From the NCBI GenBank assembly GCA_025456165.1, contig JALOLI010000012.1, positions 1-11,980 of the forward strand: 11,980 nucleotides of DNA. The letters are read 5' to 3'. This document shows, one piece after another, positions 1 to 6,554 of this stretch. The notes under the pieces are model-generated. The model was not told the origin of the DNA and did not search any database. It saw only the letters and a program-made list of their open reading frames with translations. The stretch comes from Acidimicrobiia bacterium (GTDB taxonomy: Bacteria > Actinomycetota > Acidimicrobiia > UBA5794 > UBA11373). The position numbers and the translations under genes are program-made. Each line of letters starts with the position of its first letter. Positions within the stretch are counted from its first letter, which is position 1.

Positions 1-1640
1 TGGGCGGGTTCCATCTGGTCGTCGACGCTCGCAACCAGGCCGCAGTCGTGCGCCTGCGGGAGCGCAAGGCCCGCTACGAGAAGCCCCTGGCGTTGATGGT
101 CCCCGACCTCGACGGGGCGCAGCGCCTCGGGGAGGTGACGGCGGAGGCGGCGGATCTGCTCGGCGCGGTGGAGGCGCCCATCGTGCTGCTGCCGCGGCGT
201 CCTGATGCCGGCGTCGCCGAGGCGGTGGCGCCCGGCAACAACTTCCTTGGAGTGATGCTGCCCTACACGCCCCTGCACCACCTGCTGCTCCGCCGCCTGG
301 GGATCCCGGTGGTGGCCACCAGCGGCAACCTGAGCGACGAGCCGATCTGCATCGACGAGGCCGAGGCACTGGCGCGCCTCGGCGGCATCGCCGACGTGTT
401 CCTGATCCACGACCGGCCCATCGCCCGCCACGTCGACGACTCGGTGTCGGCCATCGTGGCCGGCAGGCCTCAGCCGATCCGCCGGGCCCGCGGCTACGCC
501 CCGCTCCCGGTGCTGCTCGACGGCCCGGCGCCGACGCTCCTGGCGGTGGGCGCCCACCTGAAGAGCACCGTCGCCCTGAGCGTGGGGGAGCGGGTCTTCC
601 TGAGCCAGCACATCGGCGACATGGAGACCCCGCAGGCCCTCGGGGCTTTCGATCGGGTGATCGCCGACTTTCTGGACATGTACGAAGCGGCCCCGGTGGC
701 CGTCGTCCACGACCTGCACCCCGACTACGCCTCGACCCGGTGGGCGGAGGAGGCGGTTTCGGGAGAGGGCCGCCTGGGCGGGCTGCCGCTGCTGGCGGTG
801 CAGCACCACCATGCCCATCTGGCGTCCTGCCTGGCCGAGCACGGCGGGGGCCGCGCCCTGGGGGTCACCTGGGACGGCACCGGCTACGGCACCGACGGCA
901 CGGTGTGGGGCGGCGAGTTCCTGGTGGGCGACGCCGCCGGATTCGAGCGGGTCGCCCACCTGAGGCCCTTCCGCCTCCCCGGAGGCGACGCTGCCGTGGT
1001 GGAGCCGCGCCGATCGGCGCTGGCCTCGCTTTGGGAGCTGTGGGGTGAGCGAGTCTGGGAGCTGGGGGACGTTCCCGCCGTAGCCGCTTTTGCGACCGCC
1101 GAGCGGGCACCGCTGGGCCGGATGCTCGCCACCGGGTTCCAGGCTCCGTCGACCACGTCGTGCGGCCGTCTGTTCGACGCCGTGGCCGCCCTGGCCGGGT
1201 TGCCCTCCCGAGTGTCGTTCGAGGGGCAGGCGGCCATGCAGCTGGAGCAGGCCGTCGACCCCGCCGTCGGCGACGCCTACCCGCTGCTGCTACGGGAGGG
1301 GCCGGGCCCGATGGTCCTCGACTGGGGCCCGCTGCTCGAAGCCGTGCTGGTCGATGTGCGCCGGGGCCTCCCGGCGGGGACCGTGTCCGGCCGATTCCAC
1401 AACGCCCTGGTCGAGGGCATCCTCGCCGTCGCCGCCGCGGTGGGGGAGCCCAGGGTTGCTTTGACGGGGGGATGCTTCCAGAATCGGATCCTGACCGAGC
1501 GCGCCGCGGCTCGGCTGGAGAGGGCCGGCTTCGAGGTGCTGCTGCACCGGCGCGTGCCCGCCAACGACGGTGGCATCAGCCTCGGCCAGATCGCTGTGGC
1601 CGCCGCCCGGCTGGGCGGCGGCAAGGAGGAGATCGCCTGA
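1..1640 (+). CDS. hypF: HypF carbamoyltransferase, [NiFe]-hydrogenase maturation (5' partial)
   Basis: HypF uses carbamoyl phosphate and ATP to carbamoylate the C-terminal Cys of HypE, the first step in making the cyanide ligands of [NiFe] hydrogenases. The reading frame is open from base 3 (GGFHLVVDARN), so the gene begins upstream. The acylphosphatase domain, zinc fingers and start of the YrdC-like domain are outside the window. About 545 residues remain, as expected for the rest of a roughly 750-residue HypF. Visible YrdC-like motifs are ATSGNLSDEPI, RPIARHVDDSV and RRARGYAPLP (about 315-505). The Kae1-like transferase domain follows, with LAVGAHLKSTVALS, LSQHIGDMET, the metal-binding cluster HHHAH (804-818), LTGGCFQNRIL and the terminal PANDGGISLGQ. 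The GTG at 48 is an internal Val, not a start. The stop TGA overlaps the hypC ATG by one base, indicating an operon. Confidence 0.96.
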   Translation, partial: GGFHLVVDARNQAAVVRLRERKARYEKPLALMVPDLDGAQRLGEVTAEAADLLGAVEAPIVLLPRRPDAGVAEAVAPGNNFLGVMLPYTPLHHLLLRRLGIPVVATSGNLSDEPICIDEAEALARLGGIADVFLIHDRPIARHVDDSVSAIVAGRPQPIRRARGYAPLPVLLDGPAPTLLAVGAHLKSTVALSVGERVFLSQHIGDMETPQALGAFDRVIADFLDMYEAAPVAVVHDLHPDYASTRWAEEAVSGEGRLGGLPLLAVQHHHAHLASCLAEHGGGRALGVTWDGTGYGTDGTVWGGEFLVGDAAGFERVAHLRPFRLPGGDAAVVEPRRSALASLWELWGERVWELGDVPAVAAFATAERAPLGRMLATGFQAPSTTSCGRLFDAVAALAGLPSRVSFEGQAAMQLEQAVDPAVGDAYPLLLREGPGPMVLDWGPLLEAVLVDVRRGLPAGTVSGRFHNALVEGILAVAAAVGEPRVALTGGCFQNRILTERAAARLERAGFEVLLHRRVPANDGGISLGQIAVAAARLGGGKEEIA

Positions 1641-1912
1641 TGTGTCTGGGAGTGCCCGGCAAGATTCTCGAGATGTGGGACGACCCCACCGGCATGAAGA
1701 CGGGCCGGGTCTCCTTCGGCGGGATCGTCAAGGAGGTGTGCCTGTGGACCACACCCGAAGCCGAAGTGGGCCAATACGTGATCGTGCACGTCGGCTTCGC
1801 CCTCTCCGTCATCGACGAGGAGGAGGCCGAGAGGGTGTTCGGCTACCTCGAGGAGATGGGCGAACTGGCGGAACTGGAGATCGCCGAGGAGGGTGAGGCG
1901 GCGTCGGCATGA
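1640..1912 (+). CDS. hypC: HypC/HupF-family hydrogenase maturation chaperone
   Basis: This 90-residue protein begins MCLGVPGK, the family signature. Cys2 is the residue that binds HypD and the Fe(CN)2CO unit and later contacts the hydrogenase large-subunit precursor. The beta-barrel segments [15 protein letters not shown] and [20 protein letters not shown] match the family, followed by an acidic, Glu-rich tail. The start is ATG at 1640, within the hypF stop (TGATG), with an AAGGAGGA Shine-Dalgarno sequence at about 1623-1630. Earlier in-frame starts within hypF are rejected because Cys2 must follow the initiator Met. The stop overlaps the hypD start as ATGA. HypC works in complex with HypD in the cytoplasm. 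Confidence 0.96.
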   Translation: MCLGVPGKILEMWDDPTGMKTGRVSFGGIVKEVCLWTTPEAEVGQYVIVHVGFALSVIDEEEAERVFGYLEEMGELAELEIAEEGEAASA

Positions 1913-2997
1913 AGTACGTCGACGAGTATCGCGACGAGGCCCAGGCCCGGCGGTACCTCGAGGCCCTCCGCCGCATCACCACTCGCCCCTGGAACATCAT
2001 GGAGATCTGCGGCGGGCAGACCCACACCATGGTCAAGTCCGGCATCGACCGCCTGATCCCCGACGCCGTCCAGTTGGTACACGGGCCCGGGTGCCCGGTG
2101 TGCGTCACCCCGCTGGAGTTGATCGACAAGGCCCTGGCGATCGCCCGCCGCCCCGAGGTCATCTTCACCTCTTTCGGCGACATGATCCGCGTCCCGGGCT
2201 CCGGAGCCGACCTGCTCTCGGTGAAGGCGGAAGGCGCCGACGTGCGCATCGTCTACTCGCCGCTCGATGCGGTGAAGATCGCCGCCGCCAACCCCGACCG
2301 CCAGGTGGTGTTCTTCGCCGTCGGCTTCGAGACCACCGCCCCGGCCAATGCCATGTCGGTGGTGCGGGCCCGCGACCTGGGCCTGGCCAACTACTCGATC
2401 CTCTCCTCGCACGTGCTGGTGCCCCCGGCCATGGAGGCCATCCTGGGTGCTCCCGACAACCTGGTCCAGGGGTTCCTGGCTGCCGGCCACGTGTGCGCCG
2501 TCATGGGCTATTGGGAGTACGGGCCGATCGCCGAGAGGTACCGCATCCCGATGGTGGTGACCGGCTTCGAGCCCATCGACCTGCTGCAGGGCATCACCAT
2601 GACGGTGGCCGCGCTGGAGGAAGGCCGCCACGGCGTGGAGAACCAGTACAGCCGGGCGGTCACCTACGAGGGCAACACGCGGGCCCAGGCCCTGATCCGG
2701 CAGGTCTTCGAGGTGGGCGACCGCAAGTGGCGGGGCATCGGGGAGATCCCGATGAGCGGTCTGAACGTGCGCGAGGAGTTCGCCTCCTTCGACGCCGGGC
2801 GCCGCTTCGAGGTGGAGGCCATCACTGCCGAGGAGTCGCCGGAATGCATCGCCGGTGAGATCCTGCGCGGCCTCAAGAAGCCCCACGACTGCCCGGCCTT
2901 CGGCACCCGGTGCACCCCCGACCGGCCGCTGGGCGCTCCCATGGTGTCGGCGGAGGGCGCCTGCGCCGCCTACTACCAGTACGGAAGGTCCTCATGA
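1909..2997 (+). CDS. hypD: HypD, Fe-S scaffold for Fe(CN)2CO assembly
   Basis: HypD is the iron-sulfur protein on which, with HypC, the CN and CO ligands are attached to iron for the [NiFe] active site. The 362-residue length is normal. Conserved active-site motifs are CGGQTHT (Cys34) and [10 protein letters not shown] (Cys62, Cys65). [13 protein letters not shown] and [12 protein letters not shown] are also family blocks. The C-terminal cysteines Cys313, Cys328, Cys335 and Cys352 fit the [4Fe-4S] ligand region. The start is ATG at 1909, overlapping the hypC stop, with a purine-rich GGAGGGTGAGG about 10 nt upstream. The end overlaps hypE by ATGA, so translation of hypC, hypD and hypE is probably coupled. 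No truncation or missing key residue is visible. Confidence 0.97.
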   Translation: MKYVDEYRDEAQARRYLEALRRITTRPWNIMEICGGQTHTMVKSGIDRLIPDAVQLVHGPGCPVCVTPLELIDKALAIARRPEVIFTSFGDMIRVPGSGADLLSVKAEGADVRIVYSPLDAVKIAAANPDRQVVFFAVGFETTAPANAMSVVRARDLGLANYSILSSHVLVPPAMEAILGAPDNLVQGFLAAGHVCAVMGYWEYGPIAERYRIPMVVTGFEPIDLLQGITMTVAALEEGRHGVENQYSRAVTYEGNTRAQALIRQVFEVGDRKWRGIGEIPMSGLNVREEFASFDAGRRFEVEAITAEESPECIAGEILRGLKKPHDCPAFGTRCTPDRPLGAPMVSAEGACAAYYQYGRSS

Positions 2998-4055
2998 CCA
3001 GCTTCGCCGATTTCGTGGGCGCCACCTGCCCCATACCGCTCGACCGGTATCCCACCGTGCAGCTGGCCCACGGCGGCGGGGGCCGCTTCTCGGCGCAGCT
3101 GGTGCGGGACATGTTCCTGGCCGCGTTCGGCAACCCGGCCCTCGACATCCTCCACGACGGCGCGATCCTCGACGTGCCCGGCGGCCGCCTCGCCTTCTCT
3201 ACCGACTCCTTCGTGGTCAAGCCGCTGTTCTTCCCGGGAGGCGACATCGGGTCGCTGGCGGCGCACGGGACGCTGAACGACATCGCCATGTGCGGGGCGA
3301 GGCCGATGGCCCTGTCGGTCGGCTTCATCCTGGAGGAGGGCCTGCCCATGGACGACCTCTGGCGCATCGTGCAGTCCCTGGGGGCGGCGGTGCGGCGGGC
3401 CGGCGTGCCGGTGGTGACCGGGGACACCAAGGTGGTCGATCACGGCAGCGGCGACGGCATATTCATCAACACCAGCGGGATCGGCGTGATCCCCGCCGGT
3501 GTGGACATCGCCCCCACCCGGGCCCGCCCCGGCGACGTGGTGATCGTGAGCGGCGAGATCGCCGTGCACGGCATCGCCATCATGTCGGTGCGCGAGGGCC
3601 TGGAGTTCGAGACGGCCCTCGAGAGCGACAGCGCCGACCTCAGCGGCCTGGTGGGGCGGTTGCTTGCCGCCGCCGGCAACGACGTCCACGTGCTGCGCGA
3701 CCCCACGCGCGGCGGGGTGGCCTCGGCGCTGAACGAGATCGCCAAGTCGGCCGGTGTCGGCGTGCTGGTCGAAGAGCGTGCGATCCCGCTGGGGGACGAG
3801 GTGCGGGGGGCCTGTGAGATCCTCGGGTTCGACCCCCTCTACGTGGCCAACGAAGGCAAGTTCCTCGCCATCGTCGCCCCGGATGCCGCCGACGAGGTGC
3901 TGCGGGTGATCCGGGCCGATCCACTAGGGGAACGGGCGGCGGTGATCGGCGAGGTGGTCGGCGGGCATCCCGGCCGGGTCTTTCTCCGCAGCAATGTGGG
4001 CGGCATGCGGGCGGTGGACATGCTGAGCGGGGAGCAGTTGCCCCGCATCTGCTGA
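2994..4055 (+). CDS. hypE: HypE, carbamoyl dehydratase / cyanide donor
   Basis: HypE accepts the carbamoyl group from HypF on its terminal Cys and dehydrates it with ATP to thiocyanate, which is donated to iron on HypC-HypD. The 353-residue protein has the AIRS/PurM-like architecture. Residues 71-86 read [16 protein letters not shown], residues 92-104 [13 protein letters not shown], residues 140-160 contain [15 protein letters not shown], and RDPTRGG is near 235-241. The C-terminus is PRIC, with Cys353 the last residue, exactly as needed for chemistry. The start is ATG at 2994 within ATGA, preceded by GGAAGG at 2983-2988. The frame stays open upstream to 2910, but those 28 Arg/Gly-rich codons overlap hypD and are unlike HypE. 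This is the last hyp gene; the next genes are convergent. Confidence 0.97.
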   Translation: MTSFADFVGATCPIPLDRYPTVQLAHGGGGRFSAQLVRDMFLAAFGNPALDILHDGAILDVPGGRLAFSTDSFVVKPLFFPGGDIGSLAAHGTLNDIAMCGARPMALSVGFILEEGLPMDDLWRIVQSLGAAVRRAGVPVVTGDTKVVDHGSGDGIFINTSGIGVIPAGVDIAPTRARPGDVVIVSGEIAVHGIAIMSVREGLEFETALESDSADLSGLVGRLLAAAGNDVHVLRDPTRGGVASALNEIAKSAGVGVLVEERAIPLGDEVRGACEILGFDPLYVANEGKFLAIVAPDAADEVLRVIRADPLGERAAVIGEVVGGHPGRVFLRSNVGGMRAVDMLSGEQLPRIC

Positions 4056-4119
4056 GCGCCTGCCTCTATCGCGGCCGCCTGTCCCGCGCGGGTCTCCGGG
4101 TGGAAGCAGAGAGAAGCTC

Positions 4120-4141
4120 AGCAAGCCGGGCCCGCCTTGCT
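4120..4141. terminator. Candidate bidirectional terminator between hypE and the toxin gene
   Basis: A 22-bp near-palindrome with arms AGCAAG and CTTGCT surrounds a CGGGCCCG core, with one symmetric C/C mismatch. It lies in the roughly 100-bp gap between the ends of two convergent genes (hypE stop at 4055, toxin stop at 4158), where a shared terminator is expected. There is no clear U tract on either strand, which is common in GC-rich bacteria. CCCGCGCGGG at about 4083-4092 is a second small palindrome in the same gap. Confidence 0.5.
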
Positions 4142-4157
4142 TGTGGCGAACTTGCCC

Positions 4158-4481
4158 TCAGTGCTCAATGTCCAGTGCGAAGCGCAGCGCCCTGTCGAGC
4201 TCGGCTCGTTTGGCCAGGCTGAGCCGCCCGACTGGTTCGGGATCCAGTGCCGCTTTGGGGACCGCCACGATGCTGTCGCAGTTGATCACGCCGGCATGAG
4301 GGAGGCCCTGGGCGCGACCGACTTCGACCTCAGCGGGGATTCCGCGAATCGTGCGGGTGATGGCGGCGCAGGCAATCGTATGCAGCACGGGGATGACGGC
4401 CGTGCGGGTCAGGACACAGACCGGGCGACGGCCGCTCGGCGGCTCCAGGTTCGCCCAGTAGATCTCGCTGCGGGCTACCAC
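4158..4481 (-). CDS. MazF/PemK-like endoribonuclease toxin
   Basis: This 107-residue protein resembles MazF-family toxins, sequence-specific mRNA interferases. The N-terminus MVARSEIYWANLEPPSGRRPVCVL matches the family pattern of an R.G-D-I-Y strand followed by the basic RPV segment (Arg18/Arg19). AAITRTIRGIP carries Thr42 where the catalytic Thr is expected. INCDSIVAV and the C-terminal helix LAKRAELDRALRFAL complete the fold. The chosen GTG start (4481) overlaps the antitoxin stop (TAG at 4477-4475), so translation is probably coupled. The longer frame upstream is just the antitoxin gene read out of frame. It is the downstream gene of the pair and converges on hypE. The family call is from motifs only; cleavage specificity cannot be read. 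Confidence 0.85.
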   Translation of the reverse strand: MVARSEIYWANLEPPSGRRPVCVLTRTAVIPVLHTIACAAITRTIRGIPAEVEVGRAQGLPHAGVINCDSIVAVPKAALDPEPVGRLSLAKRAELDRALRFALDIEH

Positions 4482-4720
4482 TCCGGCGCCGTCTCCGCCG
4501 CCAAGCGGGTAGCGGTGGCCACCCAGGCGGGATCCTGGGGCTGGCGCTGGTAGGCCGCGATGGTCGCTCGCTCGGCCTCTTCCTGCCATGCCCTTTCCAG
4601 CATGGCCACGGCGGCCTCCCGAAGGAGTTGCGATCGGCTCACCGCCAGCCGTTCCGCCAGTTCATCCAGGCGGGCTACCAGGGCGTCATCGAGTTGCACC
4701 AGGACCTGCTTGCGCGCCAT
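4475..4720 (-). CDS. Ribbon-helix-helix antitoxin partner of the MazF-like toxin
   Basis: This 81-residue protein has an N-terminal ribbon-helix-helix DNA-binding domain: beta strand KQVLVQLDD (residues 4-12), helix ALVARLDELAERL, turn VSRS, helix QLLREAAVAMLERAW. An extended tail of about 35 residues ends TAPEW and probably wraps the toxin. Such antitoxins neutralise MazF and repress their own operon. Three in-frame ATGs lie close together (4738, 4726, 4720). I choose 4720 (MARKQ) because TACAAT ends exactly 6 nt before it, which puts the predicted transcript start at or next to that ATG and leaves the other two in the promoter. There is no Shine-Dalgarno sequence upstream. The first gene of the pair; the toxin start overlaps its stop. 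Confidence 0.86.
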   Translation of the reverse strand: MARKQVLVQLDDALVARLDELAERLAVSRSQLLREAAVAMLERAWQEEAERATIAAYQRQPQDPAWVATATRLAAETAPEW

Positions 4721-4739
4721 GACCATATTGTAGACCATA
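4721..4739 (-). promoter_or_regulatory. Toxin-antitoxin promoter with direct-repeat operator
   Basis: On the minus strand a -10 hexamer TACAAT (4732-4727) is followed by 6 nt and then ATG 4720, a leaderless arrangement. The hexamer is bracketed by two identical GACCATA repeats on the plus strand (4721-4727 and 4733-4739), 12 bp apart, roughly one helical turn. Weaker GCCAT units occur at 4716-4720 and 4741-4745. Ribbon-helix-helix antitoxins typically bind short repeats over their own -10, so these are likely operator half-sites. No good -35 is visible. Confidence 0.6.
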
Positions 4740-4796
4740 GGCCATCGGCGGCCGCGCGGCAAGGGGTGGTTGGGGGGTAGGGAACGACTGCTCCCC

Positions 4797-4877
4797 CCTC
4801 CGCGCCCTGCGGTCGGGACGGAACAGAGCCTCGCCCGCCGTAGGCGGGAGAGGCGCGGAGGCCGCCGCCAGGCGGCC
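4797..4877. repeat. Structured intergenic element with nested and tandem hairpins
   Basis: The 219-bp gap between the antitoxin start and the end of the regulator gene holds several inverted repeats. CCTCCGCGCC (4797-4806) pairs perfectly with GGCGCGGAGG (4852-4861). Inside it is CCCGCC-GTA-GGCGGG (4834-4848), which can be lengthened by GCCTC/GAGGC (4828-4832, 4850-4854). Next comes GGCCGCC-GCCA-GGCGGCC (4860-4877). Position downstream of the regulator suggests a terminator, but the structure is more elaborate than needed and could be a dispersed REP-like repeat or a structured RNA. I see no open frame with coding character in it. Confidence 0.5.
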
Positions 4878-4939
4878 GCAGCGGAGAGGGCAAGACACGA
4901 TGCGAGCCCTGGCGCGCTCTACCCTTACCGCCGCCCGCC

Positions 4940-6385
4940 TCACCCCTCCGGGGCGTACCTCTCGAGGAACTCGTAGACCTCGGCGGTGTCGGTGCCGGGG
5001 ATCGAGGCGGTGACGGCCAGTGCGTGGCTGTGGCTGATCGGCGCCGCCCAGGCCCAGCCATCCCAGCGGGCAGCCAGGCGCCGGTCGGGCCGACGGCAGC
5101 AGGGCCCGTCGGGGCACCGTGAGGTCGAGCGGCGCTCGGTGTCACCTCCGCGGAAGTACTGGGCGTCGTCCTCTTCGCAGCCGACGGTCACGGCGTGATG
5201 CGGCTGGCGGTCGGCCTCCACATGGGTGGCGCACCAGAACTCGCCGACCGGGGTGGCGGTGTGCTGATAGTGGACGGCGAAGACGTCTTCGCTGTGGAAG
5301 ACCTGGCGGGTGCCCCACTCCCGGCAGAGGCGCTCACCCTCGATGGCTCCGTCGGGGGCGGCGGGGAAGGGGACGCCGTCGTTCTCGTAGGCCTTCCAGA
5401 TGGTGCCCTGGGAGTCGGAGCGCACGAAGTGCACCAGCAGGTCGAGGCCGTGCGTGGCCAGGTTGCAGAAGCGGTGAGCGGCCATCTCGTAGGAGACGTA
5501 GAAGACCTCCTTGAGGTCCTCTACCGAAAGGTCGCCGCCGACTTTGGCGTCCTCCAGCAGAGTGAGGGCGGCCTGCTCGGGGATGAGCACGGCGCCGGCG
5601 AAGTAGTTGGCCTCGATGCGCTGGCGGAGGTAGCCGGGATAGTCCTCGGCAGCGTGGTGGCCCAGGGCGAAGTGCCCCAGGGTCTGGAGGATCACCGAGC
5701 GGGCCTCGCGGGTGCGCAGCACGTCGCGCTGGCGGATGTAGATCGTTCGATCGCGCAGGTCGGTCACCGCTCTGGCCGAAGCCGGCACGTCGCGGACCTG
5801 CTGGATGCTGAACCCGAAGTGCGTGGCCAGGTCGGTCAGCGTACGCTGGGCCACCGCCCCGCTGCCCGGGTACCCGACGGCGCCCAGGGCCTCGGCGGCC
5901 ACCTTCTCGATCTCGGTGAAGTAGTTGTCCCGCTTGCGCACCTCCTCGCGCTGCTCCACCGTCGCCCGGCGGGCCTCCTGGATCGTGGGGGTGGCCGGGG
6001 CGCAGGCCCGCTGCAGTTCGGCGTAGAGGCCCACGAGGTGCTCGAGGGCGGCGTCGGGGAGGGCCGCCGAAGCCTTCAGAGGGGGCAAGTGGAGGCGCTG
6101 GTAGAGCGGCTCGGTCTGGGCCCGCTCCAGGGCGACCTCGAGGCGGGAGCGCTTGTCGGGAGGGTCGGCCCGCAGCAGGTCGGCGGAGCGCACGTCCAGG
6201 GCCTGGGCCAACTGGTCTACCAAGCCCGGCCGGGGCTCGCGCTTGCCGCCCTCCAGCATCGATAGGAACGATGCCTGCTTGCCCACGCGCTCGCCGAGTT
6301 GCGCCAGGGTCAGGCCCCGCACCCGGCGGTAGTGGCGCAGGCGCTTGCCGAAGACCAGCGGGTCGAACCAGAAGCCCTCTTCCAC
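4940..6385 (-). CDS. XRE-family regulator with degenerate IrrE-like and ScfR (RamB/PrpR-type) domains
   Basis: This 481-residue predicted transcription factor has three parts. Residues about 13-70 are an XRE helix-turn-helix (RLRHYRRVRGLTLAQLGERVGKQASFL... in family form). Residues about 150-275 resemble an ImmA/IrrE peptidase. Residues about 300-475 match the C-terminal domain of short-chain fatty acyl-CoA regulators. In the middle domain the zinc motif HExxH is replaced by QTLGH (234-238), while IEANYFAGAVLIP (257-269) is retained, so protease activity is unlikely. The C-terminal part has many cysteines, including CPDGPCC (424-430). Mycobacterial PrpR, of this family, senses CoA compounds and has been reported to carry an Fe-S cluster; extending that here is inference. 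The start GTG at 6385 has AGGAGGG (6398-6392) 6-7 nt upstream; GTG 6388 and ATG 6424 are alternatives. The target genes are unknown. Confidence 0.85.
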   Translation of the reverse strand: MEEGFWFDPLVFGKRLRHYRRVRGLTLAQLGERVGKQASFLSMLEGGKREPRPGLVDQLAQALDVRSADLLRADPPDKRSRLEVALERAQTEPLYQRLHLPPLKASAALPDAALEHLVGLYAELQRACAPATPTIQEARRATVEQREEVRKRDNYFTEIEKVAAEALGAVGYPGSGAVAQRTLTDLATHFGFSIQQVRDVPASARAVTDLRDRTIYIRQRDVLRTREARSVILQTLGHFALGHHAAEDYPGYLRQRIEANYFAGAVLIPEQAALTLLEDAKVGGDLSVEDLKEVFYVSYEMAAHRFCNLATHGLDLLVHFVRSDSQGTIWKAYENDGVPFPAAPDGAIEGERLCREWGTRQVFHSEDVFAVHYQHTATPVGEFWCATHVEADRQPHHAVTVGCEEDDAQYFRGGDTERRSTSRCPDGPCCRRPDRRLAARWDGWAWAAPISHSHALAVTASIPGTDTAEVYEFLERYAPEG

Positions 6386-6468
6386 CACGGTCCCTCCTGT
6401 GAACCTGAGGCCATTCTTCCACATCGGGGGAGGGCCTCAGCCGCTCACGGGCAAGCGCTGGAAGATTT

Positions 6469-6484
6469 CACCCGTGCACGGGTG
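6469..6484. promoter_or_regulatory. Perfect 16-bp palindrome, candidate operator
   Basis: CACCCGTGCACGGGTG is its own reverse complement. It lies about 85-100 bp upstream of the regulator start, in the 158-bp gap behind the methyltransferase gene. XRE-type dimers bind such palindromes and RamB/PrpR-type regulators are commonly autoregulated, so an autoregulatory operator is plausible. I could not identify a convincing -10/-35 pair for the regulator in this gap. Confidence 0.45.
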
Positions 6485-6535
6485 GTGCATCGAGGTGAGG
6501 CGTCCACCCCCTCCGGCCCTCGAGGCTCGGGGCCA

Positions 6536-6554
6536 CCTCTCCGTTAGGGAGAGG
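6536..6554 (-). terminator. Hairpin around the stop codon of the RNA methyltransferase gene
   Basis: CCTCTCC (6536-6542) and GGAGAGG (6548-6554) form a perfect 7-bp stem with a 5-nt loop. The loop holds the TAA stop (minus strand, 6546-6544). There is no U tract. It may end the methyltransferase transcript, though a ribosome at the stop codon would mask the stem. GGCCC...GGGCC just beyond (about 6515-6534) could form another stem. Confidence 0.35.

Noticed and set aside
1843..2886. Long antisense open frame opposite hypD (347 codons, minus strand)
   Set aside because: His/Gly/Asp-rich composition with no domain pattern, fully opposite a well-conserved hypD; open because of high GC codon bias.
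2910..2993. 28-codon N-terminal extension of hypE
   Set aside because: Overlaps the hypD C-terminus, is Arg/Gly-rich and unlike HypE; ATG 2994 has a Shine-Dalgarno sequence and an ATGA overlap.
4137..4553. Plus-strand frame of 138 codons across the toxin region
   Set aside because: No recognisable domain; it is opposite a toxin with conserved motifs and would overlap the candidate terminator.
4482..4589. 36-codon N-terminal extension of the toxin
   Set aside because: It is the antitoxin coding region in another frame; the toxin fold begins at GTG 4481.
4740..4940. tRNA, small ORF or CRISPR-like array in the largest gene-free gap
   Set aside because: No cloverleaf, no regular repeat-spacer pattern and no credible start with coding character; the inverted repeats explain its structure.
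5195..6265. Long plus-strand open frame (356 codons) opposite the ScfR-type regulator
   Set aside because: Val/Gly/Glu/Leu-rich shadow of the regulator, which has clear HTH and IrrE-like/ScfR motifs on the other strand.
6500..6543. Possible second operator or promoter between the methyltransferase end and the 16-bp palindrome
   Set aside because: Only GC-rich partial inverted repeats (GGCCC...GGGCC) are visible; no -10/-35 pair could be supported.
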